A stretch of 64,000 bases of DNA, taken from positions 4,866,482-4,930,481 of the forward strand of contig OZ024898.1 in assembly GCA_964017195.1 (NCBI GenBank), read 5' to 3'. The position numbers were made by a program, and so were the translations under genes. This document shows positions 46,970 through 58,400 of this stretch, in pieces. Every line of letters starts with the position of its first letter. The stretch's first letter is position 1. Below the pieces are notes generated by a model that did not search any database, was not told the origin of the DNA, and saw only the letters and a program-made list of their open reading frames with translations. This DNA comes from Siderastrea radians (lineage: Eukaryota; Cnidaria; Anthozoa; Scleractinia; Rhizangiidae).

Positions 46970-48487
46970 ATGGCTCAGTCTTCAAGATATTCGACAAGAT
47001 GTGTGTTTAAGTTTGTAATTTTTCTAATGCTGTGCTCTTGTATCGGTTATTTTCTTGTTCTAAACCACAGTGGAAGCTTTAATGGCAAACACATGACCAT
47101 TAACAACTCAGAAGTGTCTTTCATACATGTGAACAGTAGATCTAGCATGAGTGGCGAGAATTCCTCGCCCGTTATAGTGATTTTCCCTCATTCTTTTTCT
47201 GAAAAGAAGGCTTTACACGAGAACGATGAACGCGCTGTTGAAAGCCTGCGTGCGTTTCTTCAGTCGACGGACCAATTCGACGGCGCCGCATGCTTGCAGC
47301 ACCCGTCAACACACAACAGTAGCGAAAGTGAAGAACTGAATTATGACCAAATCAACACAGCGAGAAATATTTCCGTGGAATCATCTTGGTGTCGATTTCT
47401 GCAAAGGAACTGGAGCGTCAATATAAGGAATACAGGCCCAGTTCAGAAAATAAAACCGCTTAAACCGAGGTTCATAAATACAACATTTCTAGCAGAAAAT
47501 TCTAGCGAGGAAGCGTCGATTATGGTTCAAAAATGCAACATCGTACAAGGTCCATTTGTAATAAGAAAAGATGTCTTTCAAAGAATAGGAGGATTACTCG
47601 ACGGATTTGGAAAAGTCACCCTGCTCGAGTTTTTCCTTCGTTCTAAAGGCAAGCTAAGGATGGCAAAGCTAACAAACTGCGCGTGGACCTCCGAAATAAC
47701 GCGCGTGGACCGAGGAACCCTTGAAGGGTCAAACGACTTCTCAGAATATGTCACGATGGGGAATAAGCATAAAATTCTTCGCATTGTAACAAAAAGTCGA
47801 ATTGAGTGGACAGCTTGCGTGGCAAACTGGAAGTTGTGCCCGGAAAAACCTTACGAGAAACCACGAGATCTTTTCCGCATTGCTGCGCCGATATGTTGTA
47901 GCGTAGTCTTAGGTCAAATGCTGGAGGATTTTAAAAGAGCGCTGGGCAACATGGGCATAGAATACCGCTTACTTTTTGGTACTTTGTTAGGCGCTGTAAG
48001 AAGCCAGGCAATCATACCATGGACATTTGACATCGATCTGGCAATTTCAGAGCCGGCTTTTAAAGACAGTGCGACGTTTTCCGCCCTTCAAAAGGAACTT
48101 GGAGCTCTGGGAAATCAATATTTCGTCGGAGAGTCTTTCGGGATGCCGAGAGCTCATATCCTCATGGCGCCGTACATAGAGGTGGACACGTCTCCATATT
48201 TTGACGGGCCTGATGACTTAGAAGGAACCAACGGCTTATTCAGCGAAGAAATCGAAGAATCAGTGAAAGGAATGCTGCCCATTCCATATTCGTGGAGGTA
48301 TCATTGTTATGTCGATTTTTATCCTGGTTTGATGAGCAATTTCTCACTTGTCACCATAAACAATCAACAGTATACTGCCACGAAAGACATTGATGGAGCA
48401 TTAACACACTGGTATGGCAAGGATTATCGCCAGCCCATTCTTAAAGGTAACTGGTCAGGTCTATCAGATGAAGGATATGCATCTTAG
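46970..48487 (+). CDS. LicD/fukutin-like type II membrane protein, gene B
   Basis: Intronless, 505 residues, ATG at 46,970 with an in-frame TAG nine bases upstream, which fixes the start. A short cytoplasmic tail, hydrophobic signal-anchor at about 12-32 (FKFVIFLMLCSCIGYFLVL) and a lumenal body with several N-glycosylation sequons. The middle (about residues 185-290: GPFVIRKDVFQRIGGLLDG, WTACVANWKLCPEKPY) is nearly identical to gene A. The LicD motif is FGTLLGAVRSQAIIPW, then T-F-D-I-D with the acidic pair at 354 and 356. Most differences between A and B lie in the N-terminal stem and the last 80 residues; B lacks three residues near YPGLMS. Both frames are intact despite many silent changes, suggesting selection on both. 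Likely Golgi or ER glycan modification; substrate unknown. Confidence 0.92.
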   Translation: MAQSSRYSTRCVFKFVIFLMLCSCIGYFLVLNHSGSFNGKHMTINNSEVSFIHVNSRSSMSGENSSPVIVIFPHSFSEKKALHENDERAVESLRAFLQSTDQFDGAACLQHPSTHNSSESEELNYDQINTARNISVESSWCRFLQRNWSVNIRNTGPVQKIKPLKPRFINTTFLAENSSEEASIMVQKCNIVQGPFVIRKDVFQRIGGLLDGFGKVTLLEFFLRSKGKLRMAKLTNCAWTSEITRVDRGTLEGSNDFSEYVTMGNKHKILRIVTKSRIEWTACVANWKLCPEKPYEKPRDLFRIAAPICCSVVLGQMLEDFKRALGNMGIEYRLLFGTLLGAVRSQAIIPWTFDIDLAISEPAFKDSATFSALQKELGALGNQYFVGESFGMPRAHILMAPYIEVDTSPYFDGPDDLEGTNGLFSEEIEESVKGMLPIPYSWRYHCYVDFYPGLMSNFSLVTINNQQYTATKDIDGALTHWYGKDYRQPILKGNWSGLSDEGYAS

Positions 48488-49159
48488 AAGGCTGTTGTAG
48501 CAACGGTTGATAGCTGACTGGATTCTTTGGCTAAAAATTTAAGTCGCAGAAACTTTGAGGGAGTGGAGGCTTTTTTGCCTAAGCCTTTAACTGTTGTCGG
48601 CCTCCCAGAAATACTGGCTGACCTTATTCTGCACTTTAAACTACATATTTATCCCTCCGAAAACAAAAGCAATTGATTTACTCACCGGTTACCCCCCCGG
48701 GGGGGGGGGGGATGGGGTGAGGATAGAAAATTAAAAAAACAATTGATACAGTTGTGAGGCCCAAACCCGGGCCTTTACGTACTGCAATTTTACGAACTGG
48801 GCGTTGACGTACTGTAATTTTAGCAAATACAAGAAAAGGAAAACTTTCTAAGGATCACACCAGGAACACGATGCCAAAAGGGAGCAAAAGGATACCCTAT
48901 TTAATTCCAGAGCACATACCCTCATAGCTTTTAATTGTTTCGCGTATTGTTTCACTGCCTTTTACAACAACATTAGGGGAATAAACCGAGACTGAATATT
49001 ATAACGAATAACAGTAGTTAATTTCTGGGAAATTTCGGCTAAATTTGTAAGCAACTCAGCATACGATACTTCGGTCTTGTCAGCTGGTCGAAACTGAACG
49101 ACTTAATGAGAAGTTCTGTTCCTCTGTTTACTTTTCAAAAATCTGATCAAATTATTAGT
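48488..49159 (+). repeat. Duplicated downstream flank, copy B
   Basis: Matches 21,740-22,250 and 22,985-23,130. Includes a C/G homopolymer run near 48,691-48,712 and an AATAAA near 48,977 that could serve gene B. Continues after the LINE at 52,400. Confidence 0.7.
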
Positions 49160-49839
49160 TCATTAACAACAACAACATCAACAGGCTTTATTTGCATGAC
49201 TATAACAAAGTATTATAGTATTGTAGAAGCCACTTAAAATTTAATTATTAATTACTTACTTAATTAAAATAACTAAAGAGATTACAACCATTTCTTATTT
49301 TTAACCATTCAGCATGACGAGATGAATGAAATTAACTGAATATTTATAAAATAATCAGTGCAATTCATAAGATGTGACAATAAGGTCTCATGTGATAATA
49401 GTCGTAGAAATGGGATTTTAGGTTCTATTTTAGAAAAGAACCTGTCTCTTATCGAAGAATAGCCGTCTGGCAATCTAGTAGGAAATGAGTTTCATCTTCA
49501 ATTCTGTTACAATTGCAGAGACTAAACATAACCTCTCATCACGAGGTATTTTGTCGTAGCTACCTGTTTCAATCCGAAGTTTATGACTGCTAATTCTCAG
49601 TTTTACTAGTGATTTTCTAGATGGGTTCTTTCTTATTAGATCTAGGTGGGCAGAAAGGCTATAATTCTTTTTGAACGTGAAATAAAAACTAAGTTTTTGC
49701 GAATGTTGAAGGGTTTGGTTCCAATAAGAGGTATGTTTCTTTTTCATGAGATCTACATAATTATTGTTTGATTTTACCTTCATTCAGTGAATTACTATTA
49801 AAGTCACAGAAATTATAATAGTCAGTCATTGTCATGAGA

Positions 49840-51104
49840 CTAAAAACTATTGTGACCGTTATAATGAAGGACAATAGATATTTTTAAAGATTGTTTGACT
49901 ATAGAGCTTTCTTCCTTTTCTCGGAGGTAGTTTAAGTAATTAAGTATCTTTTTATTTATATCAATGATCAAAGGGAATTTACCTAGTTCAGCTCTACATG
50001 CAATATTGGATGCCTTGTTATGAACTTCTAAATAACGTTTACAGAATTGTAAATGAGTTTTTTCAATTGCGGAGCTGTCCCACGACTTAAAATCTGATTT
50101 CGCAAAGGCACCCCAAACGTCGCTATTGTAGGTTAAAATTGGTGAGATCATCGAGTCAAAAATTTTACATGCAAGAGAAGGTTTCAGTTTATTAAAATCA
50201 GTGTGCCGTCGTAGACCAAAGAAAGCATGAAGAGCTTTTTGTCGAAGGTGTTCAAGCGAAAGTGTAAAATTTCCGGAAGATGAGATGCGAGTCCCTAGGT
50301 AGGTATAGTTTTGGACAATATCTATTATTTCACCGCCTATGTGAAAAACATTATCACACTTTTTTGTGCATCGTTGAAAAATCATTATCTTGGTTTTCTT
50401 AGGGTTTATTCTTAGCATCCAAGAGTTGCAATATGAGGATAACTCGTTTAGGCAATTTTGCAATCCTACTTTTGATCGTGATAATACAATTAGAAGTCGT
50501 CTGCATAAAAAAGAGAGTTGAGTTTGGTGCCATTTGGTAGCACGAACGGATCAGATAGAATATTGTTAAACGAGAAAGCTAAATCATTGACGTATAGGTT
50601 AAAGAGCAAAGGACTTAATATGCAGCCTTGGCGCACACCTCTGACGTATTGAAAAGATCGCGTTTCGCTATTTCCAATTCTAACAGAGGAGGTAGAATTG
50701 AATATAAACTTTTAATTACATTATAGAAGTTTCCTCGGATATAAAATCGACAAAATATGCATACACTTTCGTTTGGTGACAATTGACATATTTGTCTATT
50801 AACGTTCGTAGTGAACATGGTCTGCTGTTCGATTATTTACTAGGAAACCAATTTGAGATTTATGAAGTATGTCAAGCGACTGAACGTGTTCAAGAAGTCT
50901 TTGATTAAGAATGGAACAAAACAGTTTACCAAGACAACTAGAAATACATATTGCCCGATAATCTGAGGGATCAAGTTCCGAAATCTTAGTCTGATAATAT
51001 TCATTTTTCTTCTGTGTCAGAAGGCTTTTGTAATGTTCTAAGACGGTGTGATATCCTCCCCGAAGGGAAATATTAAGAGGATCTCTGTGTTTTAGATTTA
51101 GCAA
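49840..51104 (-). pseudogene. LINE reverse transcriptase, frameshifted and deleted
   Basis: RT block 1 reads DYRAICISSCLGKLFCSILN (about 50,960-50,900) but follows abruptly after a connecting region, implying a deletion of roughly 100 codons. The catalytic YADD is at 50,495-50,506, immediately followed by a frameshift. The downstream block (WMLRINPKKTKIMIF, YTYLGTRISSSG) is intact for about 200 codons. Confidence 0.88.
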
Positions 51105-51157
51105 GTTATCTCAATTCGTGTCTCTTAAGACGACATTCTTTATCAAACCATTTTTTG

Positions 51158-52171
51158 TTAGAACTGAGATGATTTGATATGTCGTTTCTTAACGAACCTA
51201 ATTTTTAAACAACGTTTTGCAGTTGTAATAACAATATTTTCTACTGCATCTAGAGAGGTGTTAACACTCCTGTCTGGCCTGTTATCAATAAGGAAATCAT
51301 GTATCATTCTCTGTATGTCTCTTGACTGCAGTGCGGTTCTAAATTTAAGTGAGGAATCTCTTTCCCAAATAAACTGTTTAGGTAAACGTACTAATGTATC
51401 GTTGATATTTGTTGTGGCTGAGTGATCATTAACCGTATTTAAAACATTAAGCCATGTCATTATGGGACTGTGATCTGACAAACTCAACGGTTCTCTAACA
51501 ATGAAATTTGCGATATGGCGGAATAAATCTTGATCACATATTGCATAATCAACAATACTAACTCCTGATTTACCATGAAATATGGGTCTTCCCAATGAAT
51601 CGCCACTAGTTCTACCATTCAGAATCCTCAGATCTGCACTCCTACAGATTTCTAAAAGCCGTTTTCCATGGTTATTCAATTCGTTATCAAAGCTGTTCCG
51701 CTGAATGGTGCATAACGAGGATTCAAATTGATCATTTGTTGTGATCGTGTTGCCCTCTTGGCAAACAATGTCAGAACATTTGCCTGTTCTAGAGTTTAAA
51801 TCTCCCATGAGGAGAATTGAGCCAAGAGAAGAGAATTTTTCAATACCATTTTCAAGCTCGTCAAATAGATCAAGACAGAAGTAATTTGAATTGTATGGTG
51901 GGATACAGGCGCCACAAACATAGATGTCTCTTGCGGTGTTTGTATACTCCTTGCTAACCTTAAACCATAAAAAATTTGATGATTCTTTTTCTACTGAAAT
52001 CCAATCGTTGAACTTCGATTTATAAAGTAATGCTAACCTCCCCCCCCCCCCCCCCCCCGAGTTGCGACCACCTTTTCTGTCGATATTGGAGCCTTCAACA
52101 TCGACACTTACTCTTTTCCATGTTTTGGAAAGAATTATGAAATCAAAACTGTTAAAATCATGCTTAAACAA
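51158..52171 (-). pseudogene. LINE endonuclease domain fragment
   Basis: Open for 337 codons. Visible endonuclease motifs: GDLNSRTGKCSD, the central VDYAICD and the terminal SDHSPIMTW. A run of about 18 C (52,040-52,057) encodes an artificial-looking glycine stretch. The expected N-terminal start is shifted out of frame. Confidence 0.85.
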
Positions 52172-52529
52172 TGAGTATTCCGTAATTTGTCACCTAATGA
52201 TTCTGAAGATAGTCCATTAATGTTCCATGTGAAAAAAGATAATTTGCTGGAGTGATTTGAGCAGCCTGGCATATCGGTATCAGAAACAAAATTCACTGGA
52301 TATCCTGATAAATAGGTTAACTACATGTACTAAAACAAGCAGGGCAAAATCAATTCTTATATGGCAAAGGCATTAAAGTAAAGTTTTAATGAATCATTAG
52401 TATTTATGTAGTAATTAGGGATTTATATATTTTATAAATATGAATTAGGGTTAAATAACTATTTTTATTTTATGATACATGAGGTTTTCGATTTAAATTT
52501 TGGATGACAATGAGACTTTTATTTAATGA

Positions 52530-52840
52530 TAGGCAAACTAAGTGCAAGAGCCTCAGTGAAACAAAACGATTAACTGGTAGTACAGTATGACTTAGTCTTT
52601 CGTTTGGACTCCCCGTTCGTGCATCACTTTTCTGCGAATTTCACACAAGCATTCGTGTTCTTCCAACCAGAATATCCCTAAAAGAAGAGAGCGTTTCCTT
52701 GTAGTCTAGAAACATGCATAGCATAGAAAAAGTGAATGAATGAATTGAATGAACGAACGAACGAACGAATGAATGAATCAGTTACTCAGTCACTCTAATC
52801 AGTCCACCATACCGTTTCCACGCCCATCCCATGAAGCAGT
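52530..52840 (+). repeat. Copy of HMG-CoA lyase intron and exon tail
   Basis: Matches 55,655-55,900 (AACAAAACGATTAACTGGTA block) and then the last part of an HMG-CoA lyase exon at 52,803-52,837 (CCACCATACCGTTTCCACGC). Between them is a GAAT/GAAC microsatellite at about 52,733-52,785. A partial duplicate; not a gene. Confidence 0.8.
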
Positions 52841-52879
52841 AGTAGGGAAAAACCTTTGGCTGATAAGGGTGACTGATTA

Positions 52880-54430
52880 ATTAACCGGCCGTCGCCATGG
52901 CGACCGCCGGTTTATAAACTGGACACGGTTTTTGGTGAAAGCAAGTTGGCTTAACATACGAAGAAAGTGCTGTAAAGCTTGTGGTACGGGTACTCAAGAG
53001 CGATACTGTCTTATATAAGACGCATGCGCATGTTAGTCTTCTGAATGTTACCTTCATATGTTTTAGTCTTTTAATTTACAGTGTTTAAGATATGAACGGC
53101 GAAGGGTTGTTTAAGTTTGGGGTTTTTTGTACAGTACAGCCCAAAAATAATGCACGCGCAAGAACTTCTTTTTGCGTCCGCAAGCCGAGAACTTCTTGCG
53201 GCTACTTGCAGGATGCCTGCACTTGAATACTGCAAGCCGCAAGAACGTCTTTGCGTTTAGAAGTTAAAACCGCAAGAACTTCTTTGTGGTAAGATATCTG
53301 GACCGCAAGTAAGCGCAAGAACGTCTTTGCCCTAACATCTTAAAAACCCGGAACCCGGAGAAGGTAAAAAAGAGACCACTTTGTAGCGCAAGGCACGTTC
53401 GAAATTGGCTGCCTTTGTAACTTGCAATCAGTTGTTTATTTGGTCCCTTGTAAGTTTTTTTCTTCGGTTTTGAATTTTTTATCCGATTAAAGAACCGACA
53501 TTCACCTGTTCAGTGTTGCTGTACTTCCACCAACATATTAAACTCCGACAAATACTTTTAATTAGTTGCGCTCACACGTGTGAGAAATGAACATGGTCAC
53601 TCAGATGAGAAGAAATATACCCGAAGTCTTAATTGGAAAAACACATTATGTTTGTAAAAATAGTTCCACTCATTACGCTGAAGTCGATATCACATTTTAA
53701 ATCTTCGAAGTAAACCAAAAAAGTCTGAAGGAAACTAAAACTTCGCGATCCGAAAGAAATTCGGCACGTCAATTCTAACCTGAGTAAACACAAATCTGCC
53801 GTATGCAAATTTGGTATGATTTGCTTGAATGACATTTTGTAACGCAATGCATGAGCAGTTCTCTAAGCCGTCAAGACAGCAAGCCCTGGGCAGCAAGCTG
53901 TGTCGAAAGGCGAATGTGTAGTTGAAATCATATGTCTATGCTATTTCTTCGAGTATCCCTTTTTTGCTGGGAAATTAAACTGGTAAAGATGCAGGGATTC
54001 TTGATGACTTCACCCACGCGATGGCATGACCTCCTGCATGTGTAAGTCTTGTCTTGTCTTGCCTGTCAAAGAAGAGTTCGCGCAGTTTGCCACAATTATA
54101 GCTTTTGGACCTTTTTGTTTCTATTTCTTGGATGGAATAAAAAACTGAATTGAGTCAGTTCTGAGTTGAACCCGTATCACTGTATCTGAGACACGCTTAA
54201 AAAAATTGTTCATGTTTTGTCATGTGCCGGAGATCATGTTAAGCTGAGTCATCAGAGTTTAAACATTACGTCATCCAGTACCGCTATAGTCAAAATATTG
54301 TGTCACACAATCACACTTTTCGTCACGCCGGTTCGTAAAAAGAGAGGATCGCGCTAACATTTGTGAAACCTAGGGGTGGGGAGGGTCAGAATGACCGGTT
54401 AAAATGCCCAGTGGGCTTTCTTGTTCCTAT
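52880..54430 (-). repeat. Inverted segmental duplication, short copy
   Basis: Reverse complement of 24,130-30,745 minus three insertions and minus 24,316-25,821. CGCAAGAA-type motifs are at 53,150-53,345, more numerous than at the corresponding right end of the long copy. Confidence 0.9.
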
Positions 54431-54439
54431 TACTTTTGG

Positions 54440-54692
54440 AGGGACAAATAGTGTCGTTCAGAGTGTAAAATAAGTTCAGCTGGCATTTTCGGAAAGAAAT
54501 AAGCCGGTCGGAAATTCGGCGGATAGGATCCCGTTTCCAAAAGTTTTCTGCACTTTTTCAGCTAAAAACGCTGAACAAATCAACCCGTATTAGCTCACAC
54601 AAATGTGCCTTTAACAAGCTCGGAAATAATATAAGAAACCAGAAAACGGCTTTTCAAGTATTCTGCTAAAAGTTTCTCGTTGGGTGCCCCTG
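54440..54692 (-). mobile_element. MITE related to 22,552 element, inverted
   Basis: On the minus strand it matches 22,660-22,810; the other end reads CTCGTTGGGTGCCCCTGA. A shortened family member. Confidence 0.65.
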
Positions 54693-55474
54693 ATATTTGA
54701 AAGAATAAATAAAATTCGTTATTTACGTTCGTTCAGTTGAGTAACCTTGTTTATGTACCAGCTGTAGTTTTCGATCTAGATGAATATTTGCTGTCCCATG
54801 CAGTGTTACAAAAGGTAAAATACTTCAATGTGATATCAACCGAGTTATTACAAGGTAAATTGACTGCCGAGGAAATCCCTGGACGTGGTTTGCGTGCCTA
54901 ATTAATGGCGACGTCGCTCTTGAAACATCTCTCACAACGTCCCCTTATGTGTACTTTTATTATTTTCGCTTGTATTTTAAAAACAGTCATTTTTACTTTT
55001 GTAAAGGAAACCATGCGAGAATTATAAATCAAATATTGCCATACGGATAGCTAACTTCCCCAATATATTTACTAGACAATCACAAAACACTTTATGGCCA
55101 ATTCCTTACAATGTATGCGTAGATTTTCCTCCAACGGGTGACCGCTGGCTACCGGTTGCAGTGTAACACAAGAGTTTTATTTTTCTGCTTTCTTAGAGTG
55201 ATCGACCTCCAATTTCTCCTAACGACATTAATACAATGTTACAAAGTGAAGTGATGAGAATAGCGACATTTATCAGCTAGGGGATGAATCACCAAATTCT
55301 AACAGTTTTTCCGCACAGTATCAGTACACTGTCCCACAGACAGAAGAAGCTCCTGAACTTGGAGGAGAACGTCTTGATCTAGCACCAAATTCTCCAAATT
55401 GACTTCAAAATGTGGAGAATTCATATTTCAGATTTGTGCCTAACGAAACAAAGTGTGTATGTTATTGTTGTTGG
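54693..55474. other. Gene-less stretch 3' of HMG-CoA lyase
   Basis: No gene recognised. The region immediately below 55,475 should contain the 3' untranslated region of the minus-strand gene. Confidence 0.4.
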
Positions 55475-58400
55475 TCAGCTTTTTGTTTCGCTGATGTTTC
55501 TTCTTGCTTGAACAACTTTTGAAGCAGTTTTTCTTTCCAGTGCTTGGCAGATGAAGTCGCCTGCATCCAACAGTTTGTCCAAATTTACTCCCTAATCAAA
55601 GAAGGAGAACATAATGACACCGATAATCAACAATTCAGTGTGCATCATGCGATGCAATAACTAGGCAGACCGAGTGTAACAGTCTCAGTGGAACAAAACG
55701 ATTAACTGGTAGTAAATTATGCGGGCTAAGTTCCTCGTTTCGTCTCCCCTCTCGTACAAAATTTTTTTTGTGAATTTCACAGAAGCATTTGTGATTCGTG
55801 TTCTTCCTACAAAAATACCCCTAAGCGAAGAGAGGGCTTGCCTGTAGACTAGAGACATGCATAGATTACAAAAAATTGCCAAAGAATCAATGAATGATTC
55901 AATAGATCAGTGCTGCGTCGGTGGGGACGTGAAACACGAAAGTTTGGATTTATCAACTCAGTTGATAAGGTAAATTGGTCACCGTAAAGAGATTGAAAGC
56001 TGGCGTTTTGAGCGTTAGCCCTTCGTCAGAGCGAATCATACTGACGAAGGGCTCAGGCTCGAAACGTCAGCTTTCAAGGTCTTTACGGTGGCCAATTTAC
56101 CTTATCAACTCAGTTGATAAATCCAGTCAGTCAGTCAGTCAGTCAGTCAGTCGGTCAGTCGGTCAGTCGGTCGGCTGGTCGGTCAGTCAGTCAGTCAGTC
56201 AGTCAGTCAGTCAATCCACCATACCGTTTCCACGCCCATTCCATGAAGCATGTACACAACATCAGTCGGTCAGTCGGTCGGCTGGTCGGTCAGTCAGTCA
56301 GTCAGTCAGTCAGTCAGTCAATCCACCATACCGTTTCCACGCCCATTCCATGAAGCATGTACACAACATCTTCTGTGGCAACATTTCCTGATGCTCCTTG
56401 TGCATAAGGACAGCCACCCAGACCACTGACTGAGGCATCTACTGTCCGAACACCCAGCTGTATTAAAAAGGTGGCAATAAATAAAAGTACTCAACTGGGG
56501 AACACAATCTTTTTCTGAAAGCCAGGTGAATGACAACCTCTAAGGTTCAGATCCAAGTAAATGCAGGCTGTAAATGTCACTGTGTTATAAGAAGTGAAAT
56601 TTTGTTTAACTTCTAAACATGAACTAGGATTTTGAAGGTTTTGGGGCTGCAGGGCTGCAGGGCTGCAGGGCTTTGGAGCTCCCAAGACAGAAGGGTTGGG
56701 CTCTTGGGCTCCACAATTTTACTCCAGAGCTCCATTTTGCCAAAACAAGCATTTTTTTTTTCAGGGCTCGAAGTAGAGAAATGAGTCGGGCTCGGGATTC
56801 CATGGCCAAAATTTGGGGGCTCCAGAGCTCCCAAGAAACCCTGCCCTCCCACTTTGGGACCCTGGATGAACATTTGGCAGCACGTAGATGTACTCAGATT
56901 GTCCTTGATCCTTCAGTTGTGTGTTGATGGGCAAAAAAGTAAAAGTCACCAGTCTATTGTCAAATTGAAGTTCATCAACCCTTTAACCTCTCAGATCGAA
57001 ATAGAAATTCTCTTTTCTTTTCCCCATAAATTTACTATAGTAGTAGGGGGGAGAAGTTGTCAAAAAATCAAGAGAATTCATATTGGGTGATCCTATCCTT
57101 AATTCTCATGACCTCTCTGATTGATTAAGAATTGAATTGCTGGTCACCATAAGGGCTTAAAGGGTTACGTATGAAATGTAACTGGCACTTACTTCCAATG
57201 CAATGAGAATATTTGCCAAGGCCTGGCCATAAGTATCATGACAGTGAATAGCAAGGTTGTCAATTGGCACACTCTCTAGGACACCCTCCAACATCGCTTG
57301 AGTTGAACCTAAACATCCATAACCCTTAATGTCAATAGCTGAACATCAAAACATTCCTTACTGGGGAGGGGGTATGGATACTATATTTTCTTGAACAACA
57401 CAATCACAGCTGATAGCTTTGCTTTATCATTTGTCGTACAATTTTGTCACTTTGATTTGGATTGCGATGTTTCGACCGCATACTGCTGGTCTTCATCAGG
57501 CACAAACACCATGATGCACATCAAAGTGACAAAATCGTGAGTCAAACGATAAAGGAAAGCTACCATTATAAACCACGATGAGCAACCACATCTTTCATGA
57601 CACAATAACAGCTGCTGTAATTTTCAGTCTCACCTGGAGTTCCCACTCCAATAGTGTCACCGAGGGAAACTTCATAACAACCCATGTCCAACAAGTTTTT
57701 TGTAACCTGCACAGTGAAATGACAAACAGAACGGTAGGAGGATTTACAAACTGCATGTGAGGTTTCAGCCAATTCTTTTAAATCTTCTTTGTGAGTCATT
57801 TGTTTGCTCACCCCATATACGTGTCAAGTCTGGCCAGTACAGGGCTTCTTGCTTTCTTGGTACATGTATGTTATGATTTGTAGGCAATAAATATGATTTT
57901 AATTTAATACTAAGTTTATGACATTTACAAAGGGTCTATAACACAAGTGTAAAGATTCTACACGTAGTCAGTAATTCTTACCATGGCAACAGCTTTAGGA
58001 GCCACAGAGCCTTCATATGGGCAACCAACCACACACGAAACATATCTGCATATGGACGTGCACAAACAGAACTTCACTGTAACGTTATGACTACATACAT
58101 GTATGGCATTTTGGTGCATTGGAAATTTAGTTTATGTTTGTGTGGGTACTACAAAGTGAGTAAAACACCCTAAAGACTTTTCCCTGGACCACAGTCCAGC
58201 AACAAACATTGAAATGCAATGGGAACTAAACCAGCAACCTCTCGCTATCGTCCAGAACAAGCGTTGCCATTCTTCATCAACCAATTGAGTTATGAGGCCA
58301 GCTGGATGCAGGAGGTGAAAATTTAAATTGCAGCATCAGAAATAATTATGACGGATTCCGCTCAACGTTCGAGCAATAAGTGCAAAAAATATTTACCAAA

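Larger units (their letters stand above)
49166..52393 (-). mobile_element. Decayed 3.2-kb LINE
   Basis: Minus-strand non-LTR retrotransposon bordered by TCATTA at 49,160-49,165 and 52,394-52,399. The unoccupied paralogous site is near 23,130. The 3' end (low coordinate) is an AAC-rich tail. Protein pieces: an apurinic-type endonuclease at 52,171-51,158, RT at 51,104-49,840, and a C-terminal piece to 49,475. The domain order resembles the CR1/L2-type (Jockey superfamily) LINEs; clade not settled. The 5' end is probably truncated. Confidence 0.92.

Noticed and set aside
56114..56353. Ser-Gln-Val repeat proteins
   Set aside because: They translate a CAGT microsatellite in an intron.
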